Below are positions 18,080 through 30,308 of a DNA stretch of 64,000 nucleotides, piece by piece. Source of the DNA: Bdellovibrio bacteriovorus. GTDB lineage: Bacteria > Bdellovibrionota > Bdellovibrionia > Bdellovibrionales > Bdellovibrionaceae. Where the stretch lies: contig NZ_CP020946.1 of assembly GCF_002208115.1 (NCBI RefSeq), positions 1 to 64,000 on the forward strand, in the 5' to 3' direction. The position numbers and the translations under genes are program-made. How positions within the stretch are numbered: the stretch's first letter is position 1; every line of letters starts with the position of its first letter. Below the pieces are notes generated by a model. That model saw only the letters and a program-made list of their open reading frames with translations, was not told the origin of the DNA and ran no database searches.

Positions 18080-18397
18080 TTATTTCAAGCCCAAAGCGAT
18101 GATCAAAGCGTAGATTACTAGGGATTCGATAAGAGCTAGACCCAAGATCATTGGGATCAAAAGCTTACCAGAAGCCGCTGGGTTACGAGCGATACCTTCC
18201 AAAGCTGTGGAAGCAGTTTTACCTTGAGCCATTGCACCTGCGAATACAGAGATAGAGATTGCAAGAGCTGCTGCGATAGCAACAAGACCGCGGTCAGAGT
18301 TAGCAACTACAGTTTCAGTAACTGCAACAGCTGCTTCTTGAGCGAAAGCGGAAGAAGATGCGAACATAGCGATAGCTGCGATGATCATTTTTTTCAT
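18080..18397 (-). CDS. atpE: F-type ATP synthase subunit c with N-terminal signal-like extension
   Basis: This subunit forms the rotating c-ring. The 105-residue product is longer than the usual 75-85 because it starts with a signal-peptide-like segment MKKMIIAAIAMFASSSAFAQ. Helix 1 carries Q58 (MAQGKTAST), the polar loop is R71-N72-P73 (IARNPAASGK), and helix 2 carries the ion-binding E91 followed by S92 and Y96 (ALIESLVIYAL). The ATG at 18397 has AAGGAG upstream. It is the last gene of the minus-strand atpZ-atpI-atpB-atpE set. Confidence 0.92.
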   Translation of the reverse strand: MKKMIIAAIAMFASSSAFAQEAAVAVTETVVANSDRGLVAIAAALAISISVFAGAMAQGKTASTALEGIARNPAASGKLLIPMILGLALIESLVIYALIIALGLK

Positions 18398-18429
18398 GTG
18401 GAACTCCTTATGGTTTAAAAATTTGCCTT

Positions 18430-19119
18430 TTAGTGATCGTGTGCAATCGCGAATGCCACGTAGACCATTGAAAGCAAAGTAAATACAAAAGCCTGAACAA
18501 AGCATACGAACAATCCCATTACATAGAATGGAATTGGTACACCGATTGGAACCAGATCAAGGAACACGGAAAGAACCGTGTGGTCACCCATCATTACGTT
18601 CGCAAGACGAAGACCCAAAGAGAAGGGGCGAACGATGTGGGAAACGATCTCGATCACAAACATCAACGGAGCCAGGAAAATAACCGGACCCATGAAGTGC
18701 TTAAGGTAAGCGATTGGTCCGTTTTCTTTAACACCCTGGAAGTTATAGAACAGGAACATCAACACACCGAAACCGAATGTGGTGTTCATGTTTTCAGTCG
18801 CCGGAGTCATACCCGGGATCATGCCCAACAAGTTGTTGAACAAGATGAAGAAGAACACGGAAGCAAAGAACGGGATGTAGTGTTTGCCGTGCTCGCCGAT
18901 AACCATGTCAGCCAGACCGGAAGTCATCTCCGTCAGAAGCTCGAAGATACCACGCAAAGAGAACTTGCTTGCTGGCAATACAGCGGCTTCACCTTTACCC
19001 AGAGAAGCACGTGCAGCTGCACCGATACCAACTGCTGCTACAGTGGCAATACCCAGAGTCGCAACGTGTGCGTACTCGTGACCAACACCCGGAACCAATT
19101 GTGTCCAGTTAAATGACAT
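18430..19119 (-). CDS. atpB: F-type ATP synthase subunit a
   Basis: The stator subunit a forms the ion half-channels against the c-ring. The 229-residue product has about five to six membrane helices. It keeps the essential arginine, R171 in SLGLRLANVMMGDH (the E. coli Arg210 position). NNLLGMIPGMTPATENMNTT is the other conserved block. It overlaps the atpI gene by 11 nt and is followed by atpE after 32 bp. Confidence 0.93.
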   Translation of the reverse strand: MSFNWTQLVPGVGHEYAHVATLGIATVAAVGIGAAARASLGKGEAAVLPASKFSLRGIFELLTEMTSGLADMVIGEHGKHYIPFFASVFFFILFNNLLGMIPGMTPATENMNTTFGFGVLMFLFYNFQGVKENGPIAYLKHFMGPVIFLAPLMFVIEIVSHIVRPFSLGLRLANVMMGDHTVLSVFLDLVPIGVPIPFYVMGLFVCFVQAFVFTLLSMVYVAFAIAHDH

Positions 19120-19465
19120 CTTCTTTTCCTTCTCTTAAGGCTTCTTTCACCGCATATCCGAGCGCTGAAAGAATAAAACTTGCGACCCCTAGTGCGAACC
19201 ACAAAGTGTCGAACCAGATTTGGTCTACAAGCTTAAAGATAATAATCCCTAAAATCGCGTACTTAAATACAATGATCCCGATAGCTAGGGCAACCAATTT
19301 CTTACTGAAGATCAATCCCCAAGCCCATCCCATCAGGAAAAAGCTCACCAAAATGACTAAAGCGCCTGAAATGAAGGAATAGCTCTGTTGTGGTGCGGCA
19401 AAAAGCCCTAGAAGGACGCCCCCAAGGAGGGTGGTGAGGGCTTGAATGGCGAGTACATATTTCAT
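19109..19465 (-). CDS. atpI: ATP synthase assembly protein I-like membrane protein
   Basis: This 118-residue protein has four predicted hydrophobic helices (ALTTLLGGVLLGLFAA, FISGALVILVSFFLMGWAWG, LVALAIGIIVFKYAILGIII, ALGVASFILSALGYAVKE). AtpI proteins help c-ring assembly. Sequence identity in this family is low, so the name rests on topology and position directly upstream of atpB. It starts in a 4-nt ATGA overlap with the atpZ stop. Confidence 0.75.
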   Translation of the reverse strand: MKYVLAIQALTTLLGGVLLGLFAAPQQSYSFISGALVILVSFFLMGWAWGLIFSKKLVALAIGIIVFKYAILGIIIFKLVDQIWFDTLWFALGVASFILSALGYAVKEALREGKEDVI

Positions 19466-19698
19466 GGCGTCCCGGGTGGTTTCTTGGATTCTGATTCTTT
19501 CTCATCTTGTTTCTGAATTCGATTCAGCAACCAGACGACCCTGACCAGCCAGCCCACCAAACACGCCAGGCTTAATCCGGCAAAGATAAGACCCTTGGTT
19601 TGATACTTCTGATCAAGATACTGGCCAAGGTAAAAACATCCCAGGATCAAACCGACAAGTTCAAAGCCGATGGATGCAAAGATTATATACTTTTTCAT
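19462..19698 (-). CDS. atpZ: AtpZ-like small membrane protein
   Basis: This 78-residue protein has two membrane helices (IIFASIGFELVGLILGCFYL and LIFAGLSLACLVGWLVRVVW) and a charged C-terminal tail. This is the AtpZ/putative F0F1 assembly subunit pattern normally found before atpI. Its ATG overlaps the preceding lipoprotein stop by 1 nt (TAATG), and its stop overlaps atpI. Confidence 0.72.
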   Translation of the reverse strand: MKKYIIFASIGFELVGLILGCFYLGQYLDQKYQTKGLIFAGLSLACLVGWLVRVVWLLNRIQKQDEKESESKKPPGTP

Positions 19699-20495
19699 TA
19701 CTTCCTGAACCCTTTCGCTCCCGGAGCGTTCTTCATACGCTCCTGCAGGCGCTTGATACGCAGTTCGATATACTCAGGAGGGTTGTACTTGCCCCGGTGC
19801 TCTTCCAACACAGCAATGGCGCTTTTGAAATCCAGATTTTCCTCATAACAAACTGCCAGGGTCAGGGCGACGTTTTCCTGAACAGCTTTGTCCGGATACT
19901 TATCAATGAGTTCCTTAAAGATCGCGGCAGCATTCTTGAAGTCCTTCTTCGCCACCAGGATATTACCCTTCAGCATCAGACCACTAAAGCGGATGTTGTC
20001 GTCACTTTTTAGTTTCAATAAAGAGTCGATTTCGGATTCAGCCTGGAAGAAGTTGTTCTGATAGTACTGCGCACGGGCCACGTTCATCTTATACTGGGCC
20101 GCCTCCAGATCCGTATGAGGCATCTGTTGCAGTTTGCTGTATTCAATGATCGACATCTGATAGTTCTGCAGATTGTTGAAATAAATCGAGGCGATTTGCT
20201 TCTGGGATTCAAGGCGTTCCGCCTCATCGGTTGAATGCAGAACAATGTAATGATGGTAGTTGATGGCTTTATTGAAGTCTTTGATTTCGAAGAATGAAAT
20301 TCTTGCGGCTTCGCGGGCGGCTTCCAGCGGGAATTTGCTGTCGCTGTTTCTTTTGATGACCCGATCCAGATAACCCAGGGCGATTCGATGATGACCCTGG
20401 GCTATGGATTTTTGAGCTTGTTTAAAGTCCGCCTCTTCCTGCGAAGAGCAGGCGGACAGAGCCAAGACTAGGACGACCAGCAAGGCTCTGATCAT
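19698..20495 (-). CDS. TPR-repeat lipoprotein
   Basis: This 265-residue lipoprotein has a signal MIRALLVVLVLALSAC (lipidated Cys at 16). It continues with helical tetratricopeptide-type repeats, for example KSIAQGHHRIALGYLDRVIK, KDFNKAINYHHYIV, NNFFQAESEIDSLLKL and KDFKNAAAIFKELIDKYPDK. The start at 20495 is 1 bp after the gyrA stop, so it is probably translated from the gyr transcript. The fold is a protein-protein scaffold and the partner is unknown. Confidence 0.8.
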   Translation of the reverse strand: MIRALLVVLVLALSACSSQEEADFKQAQKSIAQGHHRIALGYLDRVIKRNSDSKFPLEAAREAARISFFEIKDFNKAINYHHYIVLHSTDEAERLESQKQIASIYFNNLQNYQMSIIEYSKLQQMPHTDLEAAQYKMNVARAQYYQNNFFQAESEIDSLLKLKSDDNIRFSGLMLKGNILVAKKDFKNAAAIFKELIDKYPDKAVQENVALTLAVCYEENLDFKSAIAVLEEHRGKYNPPEYIELRIKRLQERMKNAPGAKGFRK

Positions 20496-20496
20496 G

Positions 20497-22980
<2,484 letters not shown>

Positions 22981-23003
22981 AAACTTTCAAATCCCTTAAA
23001 AAA

Positions 23004-25433
<2,430 letters not shown>

Positions 25434-25484
25434 TCATTGCTTTGCATACCCCTCGACAGTTTCGAAGGTGTCGCGTTCATCATT

Positions 25485-25508
25485 TCCCGCAGTTGAAAAC
25501 TGCCGGGA
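25485..25508 (-). other. Hairpin between recF and gyrB
   Basis: TCCCG plus CAGTT (25485-25494) pairs with AACTG plus CGGGA (25498-25508), with one bulged C and a GAA loop. It lies 2 bp after the recF stop. No T-run follows on the minus strand, so it is more likely a processing, stability or pause element than a terminator. Confidence 0.45.
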
Positions 25509-25509
25509 G

Positions 25510-26634
25510 CTACTCAAGGATTTGGCCATCCTTGATGCGCACCACGCGGAGCTGATCGAGGCTGAATGATTCAGGCAATGTGAAATCCGTCGTCGTCACA
25601 AAAATCTGCGTATTGATCTCGTGTAAGAACGTAATCAGTGCATCTCTTTTGGCTTTATCGAGCTCAGAAAGTACATCGTCTAACATCAGCACAGGATAGG
25701 TCCCGTGAGCCTTCCTATGATACACAATTTGGGCCATTTTGAAAGAAAGAATGATCGCTCTCTGCTGCCCCTGGCTACAGAAAAATCGTGAGTCTTTTTG
25801 ACCATATAGGAACACAATATCGTGCTTATGAGGACCCACCAAACTTGTCCCGCTTGAGAGCTCCGCATCATGCAGTTCACGAAGTCGTTTTGTGATTGCA
25901 TTTTCGACTTCTTCACGTGTGAAACTCACCGCATTTTGATCGGAAACAAGGTATTCCACCGAGATATCCACAGTGGAATTGCCAGAAATGTATTGCATGG
26001 CATTATTGAAGTCTTTGGAAAGGCCCTGCAAAGCGGTGATGCGGGCATGGGTCAAATCGGTCGCTAAACGCACAAATTGGGGGTTTAAAGACTCCAAAAG
26101 GTTCTCGGTGACCGTTTTATCCTGCAAACCCTCTAAAAAGTTCTTAAGGATCTTGTTGCGCGTTTTCAGCGCTTTTCGGTAATCGGCGATCAACTGGGCG
26201 TTTTTTCGGTCAAATGTCACCAGCAGCTCGTCGACCAGTTCGCGGCGATGATCAGCGCCCTCTTTGATCGAAGAAAGACTTTCCGGACTGAACACCACGC
26301 TGGCAAAAATTTTGCGGATGTCGGCCGAGTTCACGCGCTTGTCGTTCAGGGTTAGAACCTTGCGGCTTTTTGAAAGGCCTAATTTTAGTTTGTAATGAAG
26401 ATCGTTCTGAGTAATCAGCGCCTGGATAACCGACTCGGAAGTGTTTGAGTTGATCAGGGTGGAGTTGTCAGAGTAGCGGAAGGAGTCCCCTTGAGAGATC
26501 ATGTACATCGCCTCAAGGAGATTTGTTTTACCCTGTCCGTTCTCTCCGAGGAAAACATTCACTCGCGGAGAGAAGGACAAAACCACGTCCCGATAATTTC
26601 GGAAATTAACCAGACGCAGTCTTTCGAAAATCAT
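25510..26634 (-). CDS. recF: DNA replication and repair protein RecF
   Basis: RecF is an SMC-like ATPase that helps load RecA at gapped DNA. The 374-residue product has Walker A GENGQGKTNLLEA (about 32-44), the ABC signature CSQGQQRAIILSFKMA and Walker B PVLMLDDVLSELD. MIFERLRLVNFRNY at the start is typical. Its ATG overlaps the dnaN stop by 1 nt (TAATG), so the pair is translationally coupled. Confidence 0.95.
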   Translation of the reverse strand: MIFERLRLVNFRNYRDVVLSFSPRVNVFLGENGQGKTNLLEAMYMISQGDSFRYSDNSTLINSNTSESVIQALITQNDLHYKLKLGLSKSRKVLTLNDKRVNSADIRKIFASVVFSPESLSSIKEGADHRRELVDELLVTFDRKNAQLIADYRKALKTRNKILKNFLEGLQDKTVTENLLESLNPQFVRLATDLTHARITALQGLSKDFNNAMQYISGNSTVDISVEYLVSDQNAVSFTREEVENAITKRLRELHDAELSSGTSLVGPHKHDIVFLYGQKDSRFFCSQGQQRAIILSFKMAQIVYHRKAHGTYPVLMLDDVLSELDKAKRDALITFLHEINTQIFVTTTDFTLPESFSLDQLRVVRIKDGQILE

Positions 26635-27740
26635 TAGATTCTCATTGGCATCACAACGCAGGTGTAAGTCTGGTCGTTGTGAGGTCTCATCAATCCTGGT
26701 GAAAGATGATCATTCAGTTCGAAATCAATTTTATCCTGGTTCATGCTGGTCAGGATGTCGGTGATGTACTTGGCGTTGAAACCGATTTTGATTTCATTAC
26801 CCATGTAATCCACTTCGATCTCTTCCTTCGCATCACCCAGTTCCGGATTGTTCGAAGAAATCTCCATACGGCCGTTGGAAAGATTCAACAGTACCGCTTT
26901 GGATTTTTGATTCGCCAAAAGGGACACGCGTTTCAGTGAAGTCAGGAACGCATCACGGCTGATCATCACTTTTTGCGGAAGCTTCTGTGGAATAAACTGT
27001 TGATAATTCGGGTACTTTCCTTCGATCAAACGAATCATCAGAATTGTTGATGAATGTTTCAATACGAATTGAGAGCCTTCCACAGCTATTTCCACAGTGC
27101 CGTCGATGCTTTCAAGAATTTTTTTAATCTCGTGCAGACCTTTGCGCGGAATGATCACGCCTTGAGTGGCGTTAACCTTGATGTCCTCGGAAGGTTTGTT
27201 CACCAAGCTCATGCGGTGACCGTCCGTTGCCACCATTTTGAAACCGCTTTGAGGATTCAACTCAAAGAAAACACCATTCAGGTGATAGCGGGTTTCATCG
27301 GTGGAAACAGAGTAGATTGTTTTATCAATCATCTCTTTCAGCACTTGTGCATGAATCTTGATAAACGCCTGAGAGTTGTAAGTAGGGAAGATCGGATACT
27401 CTTCCGCAGAGATACCCACAATCTTGGATGTGTATTTCCCTTGTTTGATCTCAAGCCAGTTGTTTTCTTTTTTGATCAAAGTGATTGGACCTTCAGAAAG
27501 TTCTTTCGCAATGTCGAAAAGACTTTTTGCACTGACCGCCACTTTGCCGGCCTGATGAACTTGAACTTTGATTTGATCGGTAAGGCTTACTTCCAGGTCG
27601 GTTGCAAAAACCTTCAATGTGTTCTGATCAGCTTCCAACAAAACGTTGATGAGGATGGGCATGGTGTTGCGCTTCTCAACAATGTTCTGGGTTTTTCCGA
27701 TAAGACTTAACAGATCTCGCTTATCAATTTCTAATTTCAT
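26634..27740 (-). CDS. dnaN: DNA polymerase III beta sliding clamp
   Basis: DnaN forms the ring that tethers Pol III to DNA. The 368-residue product shows the three repeated clamp domains, with an N-terminal MKLEIDKRDLLSLIGKTQNI. The C-terminal YTCVVMPMRI matches the clamp consensus end. AGAGGG lies before the ATG. It lies immediately downstream of the proposed oriC. Confidence 0.95.
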   Translation of the reverse strand: MKLEIDKRDLLSLIGKTQNIVEKRNTMPILINVLLEADQNTLKVFATDLEVSLTDQIKVQVHQAGKVAVSAKSLFDIAKELSEGPITLIKKENNWLEIKQGKYTSKIVGISAEEYPIFPTYNSQAFIKIHAQVLKEMIDKTIYSVSTDETRYHLNGVFFELNPQSGFKMVATDGHRMSLVNKPSEDIKVNATQGVIIPRKGLHEIKKILESIDGTVEIAVEGSQFVLKHSSTILMIRLIEGKYPNYQQFIPQKLPQKVMISRDAFLTSLKRVSLLANQKSKAVLLNLSNGRMEISSNNPELGDAKEEIEVDYMGNEIKIGFNAKYITDILTSMNQDKIDFELNDHLSPGLMRPHNDQTYTCVVMPMRI

Positions 27741-27972
27741 AAGACCCTCTTTTAAGAACCCTCTTATTATCTAATTCTATATATATAAATATCTAGTAGT
27801 AGTAGTAGGGGCGTGGAAAACCTAACAAATCCCCTAAGTCCATGTAAACACTAAAAAACATTTGTGGATAAAGACTCTGTACAACTTTGCAGTTTTAGAG
27901 CCTTTTTTGGGGGTAACTTGGATCCACATTTTAAGCCCCAAGTTCTTCCACAACCCTTTCCACAGTCCACAT
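27741..27972. other. oriC: Proposed replication origin (oriC) with DnaA-trio element
   Basis: The 232-bp dnaA-dnaN gap reads, from the dnaA side, as a DnaA-box cluster, a GC-rich block, a DnaA-trio and an AT-rich tract. The boxes are CAGTCCACA (27963-27971), CTTTCCACA (27956-27964), TCTTCCACA (27944-27952), GGATCCACA (27920-27928), a perfect TGTGGATAA (27863-27871, consensus on the minus strand) and a diverged CGTGGAAAA (27812-27820). Next come GGGGCG, five tandem TAG triplets (27794-27808) and an AT-rich stretch (27763-27793). This copies the basal unwinding layout described for Bacillus subtilis oriC. Location and content are seen; function is inferred. Confidence 0.85.
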
Positions 27973-29388
27973 TCACACCCCTGTGATATTGTGGATTCTT
28001 TGCTCCAAGTCTTCGATATCTTTGGCGATATCTTGGTCAGAAGCCTGTAGATTCTTGACCCGTTCCAGAGCATTCATCACAGTTGTGTGATCTTTGCCCC
28101 CGAAAGACTTGCCGATATCCACCAAAGATTTATCCAGGAACTTCTTAATCAGATACATCGCGATTTGACGTGGAACGACAATCGGCTTGGCTCTGGTGGA
28201 TGATTTAAGATCCAAAACACGCACTTTAAAATGATCCGCCACCAGCTTCATGATCTCTTCAACCGAGATCGTGCTTTGGGTTTCGTGGTGGGCCAAGATG
28301 CGCTTTACAAGTTCATGATCAATCGGCAGACCCTGAAGCTCAGAGAACATCTTCACCTTCTTCAGATTGCCTTCAAGCTCTCTGATGGAACGTTTGGATA
28401 TTCTGGCTATGTAGTTCACGACGTCTTCTGGAAGGCGCACGTTGAACTTTTCTGCCTTGTAGCGAAGGATCGCAATACGGGTTTCCAGATCCGGCATGGT
28501 GATATCTGCGATCAGGCCCCGCTCTAAACGGGTGCGACTGCGGTCTTCAAGGCCATGGATATCCTTGGGCATGCGGTCGCTGGCCAGGATGACCTGCTTG
28601 CGGCTGTCGATAAAGCTGTTCACGGTGTGGAAAAACTCTTCCTGAACAGCCTCACCGCGTGCGATGAACTGAACGTCGTCCACCAGCAGAATGTCCGAGT
28701 TTTCGCGGTACTTCTGGCGGAATTTATCCATTTCGTGGCGGCGGATGGCGGAAATACACTCATTCATGAAGCGTTCAGCTGAGATATAGGTAATTCTAAG
28801 CTGCTGATATTGCTCGCGAATATGGTTTCCAGCGGCGTGCAGAAGGTGGGTTTTACCCATTCCCACCGGTCCGTATATATAGAGGGGGTTGTAATCGTCA
28901 GCCCCTGGGTTTCTGGCCACGTTAAAGCAGGCGGCATGGGCAAACTCAGAGTTCTTTCCCACGACAAAGGTCGAAAACGTCAGCTCCGAGTTTAAAGTGT
29001 CGGAACTGGACCTTGGTTGAGTAGGCTGGATATTCTGAGCACGCGCCAATTGGGCCTGGAGGATCTCAGAACCGCTTAAAACCTCATCCGGGGTTGTGGA
29101 TGTCTCAATATGAGAATTTATTTTGTTCCCCGTAATACTGAACTCGACCTCAAACGGCTTACCGTAAGTATCTGAAATTTCTGTATAAATTTTATCCTGC
29201 AGGTTCTCGATCACGAAATATTGATGAAGGGCATTGGGGACTCCCAAGACCAGGCGGGGACGATCCGCAGAGCCCGTGGTGCTCACGTACTCAATAGGAT
29301 CAAGCCAGGTATCCAACAACTTATTGTTGTCGTTCCGGCTTTTCATCTTTGTTTTGATAAGTGTCCAAAAAGACGAGTTTAATTCCAC
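27973..29388 (-). CDS. dnaA: Chromosomal replication initiator DnaA
   Basis: DnaA binds DnaA boxes and melts oriC. The 471-residue product has domain I (about 1-90), a linker (about 90-135), an AAA+ domain with Walker A GPVGMGKT (173-180) and Walker B LLVDDVQF, and a domain IV helix-turn-helix with the signature FGGKDHTTVMNAL near residue 435. The start codon is GTG (MELNSSFWTL). It reads toward the origin region and dnaN. Confidence 0.96.
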   Translation of the reverse strand: MELNSSFWTLIKTKMKSRNDNNKLLDTWLDPIEYVSTTGSADRPRLVLGVPNALHQYFVIENLQDKIYTEISDTYGKPFEVEFSITGNKINSHIETSTTPDEVLSGSEILQAQLARAQNIQPTQPRSSSDTLNSELTFSTFVVGKNSEFAHAACFNVARNPGADDYNPLYIYGPVGMGKTHLLHAAGNHIREQYQQLRITYISAERFMNECISAIRRHEMDKFRQKYRENSDILLVDDVQFIARGEAVQEEFFHTVNSFIDSRKQVILASDRMPKDIHGLEDRSRTRLERGLIADITMPDLETRIAILRYKAEKFNVRLPEDVVNYIARISKRSIRELEGNLKKVKMFSELQGLPIDHELVKRILAHHETQSTISVEEIMKLVADHFKVRVLDLKSSTRAKPIVVPRQIAMYLIKKFLDKSLVDIGKSFGGKDHTTVMNALERVKNLQASDQDIAKDIEDLEQRIHNITGV

Positions 29389-29444
29389 GTGATTCCCCTC
29401 AAGCGCTGCGTCCTCTTAACAAGGGGAGCTGAAGTTTTCAACAG

Positions 29445-29473
29445 TTGACCTTCATGTCGCAATGTGCTTTATT
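29445..29473 (+). promoter_or_regulatory. Likely rpmH operon promoter
   Basis: TTGACC (29445-29450) and TTTATT (29468-29473) are spaced by 17 bp in the 183-bp dnaA-rpmH divergent gap. Downstream lie an inverted repeat AGTTGG-AA-CCAACT (29490-29503) and a DnaA-box-like TGTGGAATA (29505-29513). CTGGGGAGA is the ribosome binding site before rpmH. Confidence 0.45.
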
Positions 29474-29571
29474 AATGCCCCACGTATCTAGTTGGAACCA
29501 ACTTTGTGGAATACATATATAGGTGTCTTTGACGTCATTTAGCGTCGTAAAAAAACCCTGGGGAGATAGTT

Positions 29572-29721
29572 ATGAAACGTACATACCAACCATCTAATAA
29601 ACGTCGTAAAACCACACACGGTTTCCGCGCTCGTATGGCTACTAAAGCCGGTCAAGAAGTTCTAAATCGTCGTCGCGCTAAAGGTAGAAAGCGTCTGACG
29701 GTTTCTACTGGTGGAAAATAA
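29572..29721 (+). CDS. rpmH: 50S ribosomal protein L34
   Basis: L34 is a small basic protein of the large subunit. The 49-codon ORF translates as [20 protein letters not shown] followed by [20 protein letters not shown] and ends LTVSTGGK, matching L34 along its full length. GGGGAGA precedes the ATG. Its last 11 nt overlap the GTG start of rnpA, as in many bacteria. Confidence 0.97.
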   Translation: MKRTYQPSNKRRKTTHGFRARMATKAGQEVLNRRRAKGRKRLTVSTGGK

Positions 29722-30070
29722 TTCCGCGCAAGTTATTAAGAGAAGCTCTGAATTTCTCTCTCTAAAACAATCGGGTAAAAGACACTGGCCTACAAAGTGG
29801 TTGCTTCTGAATTATCAGAGAAACCAGGTAGGTCAGTTGCGTTTTGGCGTTACCGCTAGTCGCAAGACTGGATCGGCCGTCGTACGCAATAAACTCAAGC
29901 GTTGGACCAGAGAGTATTTCCGCAGCTTCCTTGTGGCGGGACAAACCCTTGAAGCCGACATCAATCTTATCTTTAAACCTATGGAAGCAAACTTTTACAA
30001 AGGTCTCAGTCATGAGGAATTTGTCAAAGCTATGGACCGTGGTTTGGAAACTCTACGAAAACACCTTTAA
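29711..30070 (+). CDS. rnpA: Ribonuclease P protein component
   Basis: RnpA is the protein cofactor of the tRNA 5'-processing ribozyme. The 119-residue product has the RNR motif [15 protein letters not shown] (about 56-70) and [12 protein letters not shown] just before it. The start is GTG at 29711, inside the end of rpmH. The 3' end overlaps yidD by 59 nt. Confidence 0.93.
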   Translation: MENNSAQVIKRSSEFLSLKQSGKRHWPTKWLLLNYQRNQVGQLRFGVTASRKTGSAVVRNKLKRWTREYFRSFLVAGQTLEADINLIFKPMEANFYKGLSHEEFVKAMDRGLETLRKHL

Positions 30071-30308
30071 GTACATCTTATGGGTTTTCATCGGGGCTTA
30101 CCGAACCATCGGGACGACTCACTTAGGTGGATCCTGTCGATTCGAACCAAGTTGTTCTGCCTATGCACTCGAAGCCATTAAGACTCATCATACACACAAA
30201 GCCATTTGGTTAATCACCAAAAGGGTTTGCAAGTGCCGACCGGGAGGACCTTATGGTTATGATCCGGTTCCTCTTGCAAAGGGAGTAATCAATGCAACAA
30301 AAGAATAA
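30012..30308 (+). CDS. yidD: Membrane protein insertion efficiency factor YidD
   Basis: This small membrane-associated protein has the YidD signature: FIGAYRTIGTTHLGGSCRFE, then PSCSAYALEAIKTH and VCKCRPGGPYGYDPVP. The ATG at 30012 (98 aa) is chosen because AAAGG lies 8-9 nt ahead. That places 59 nt inside rnpA. A later GTG at 30039 lacks a ribosome binding site. The end overlaps yidC by 17 nt. Confidence 0.9.
   Translation: MRNLSKLWTVVWKLYENTFKYILWVFIGAYRTIGTTHLGGSCRFEPSCSAYALEAIKTHHTHKAIWLITKRVCKCRPGGPYGYDPVPLAKGVINATKE

Noticed and set aside
27076-27096. Two TTCCACA DnaA-box-like motifs inside dnaN
   Set aside because: They are in coding sequence and only match the core. They could be chance and are not needed to explain the origin.
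29382-29397. A parS-like sequence AATTCCACGTGATTCC at the dnaA start
   Set aside because: It keeps the CACGTG core, but the flanks lack the TGTT/AACA arms seen in the two perfect sites. At best it is a weak site.
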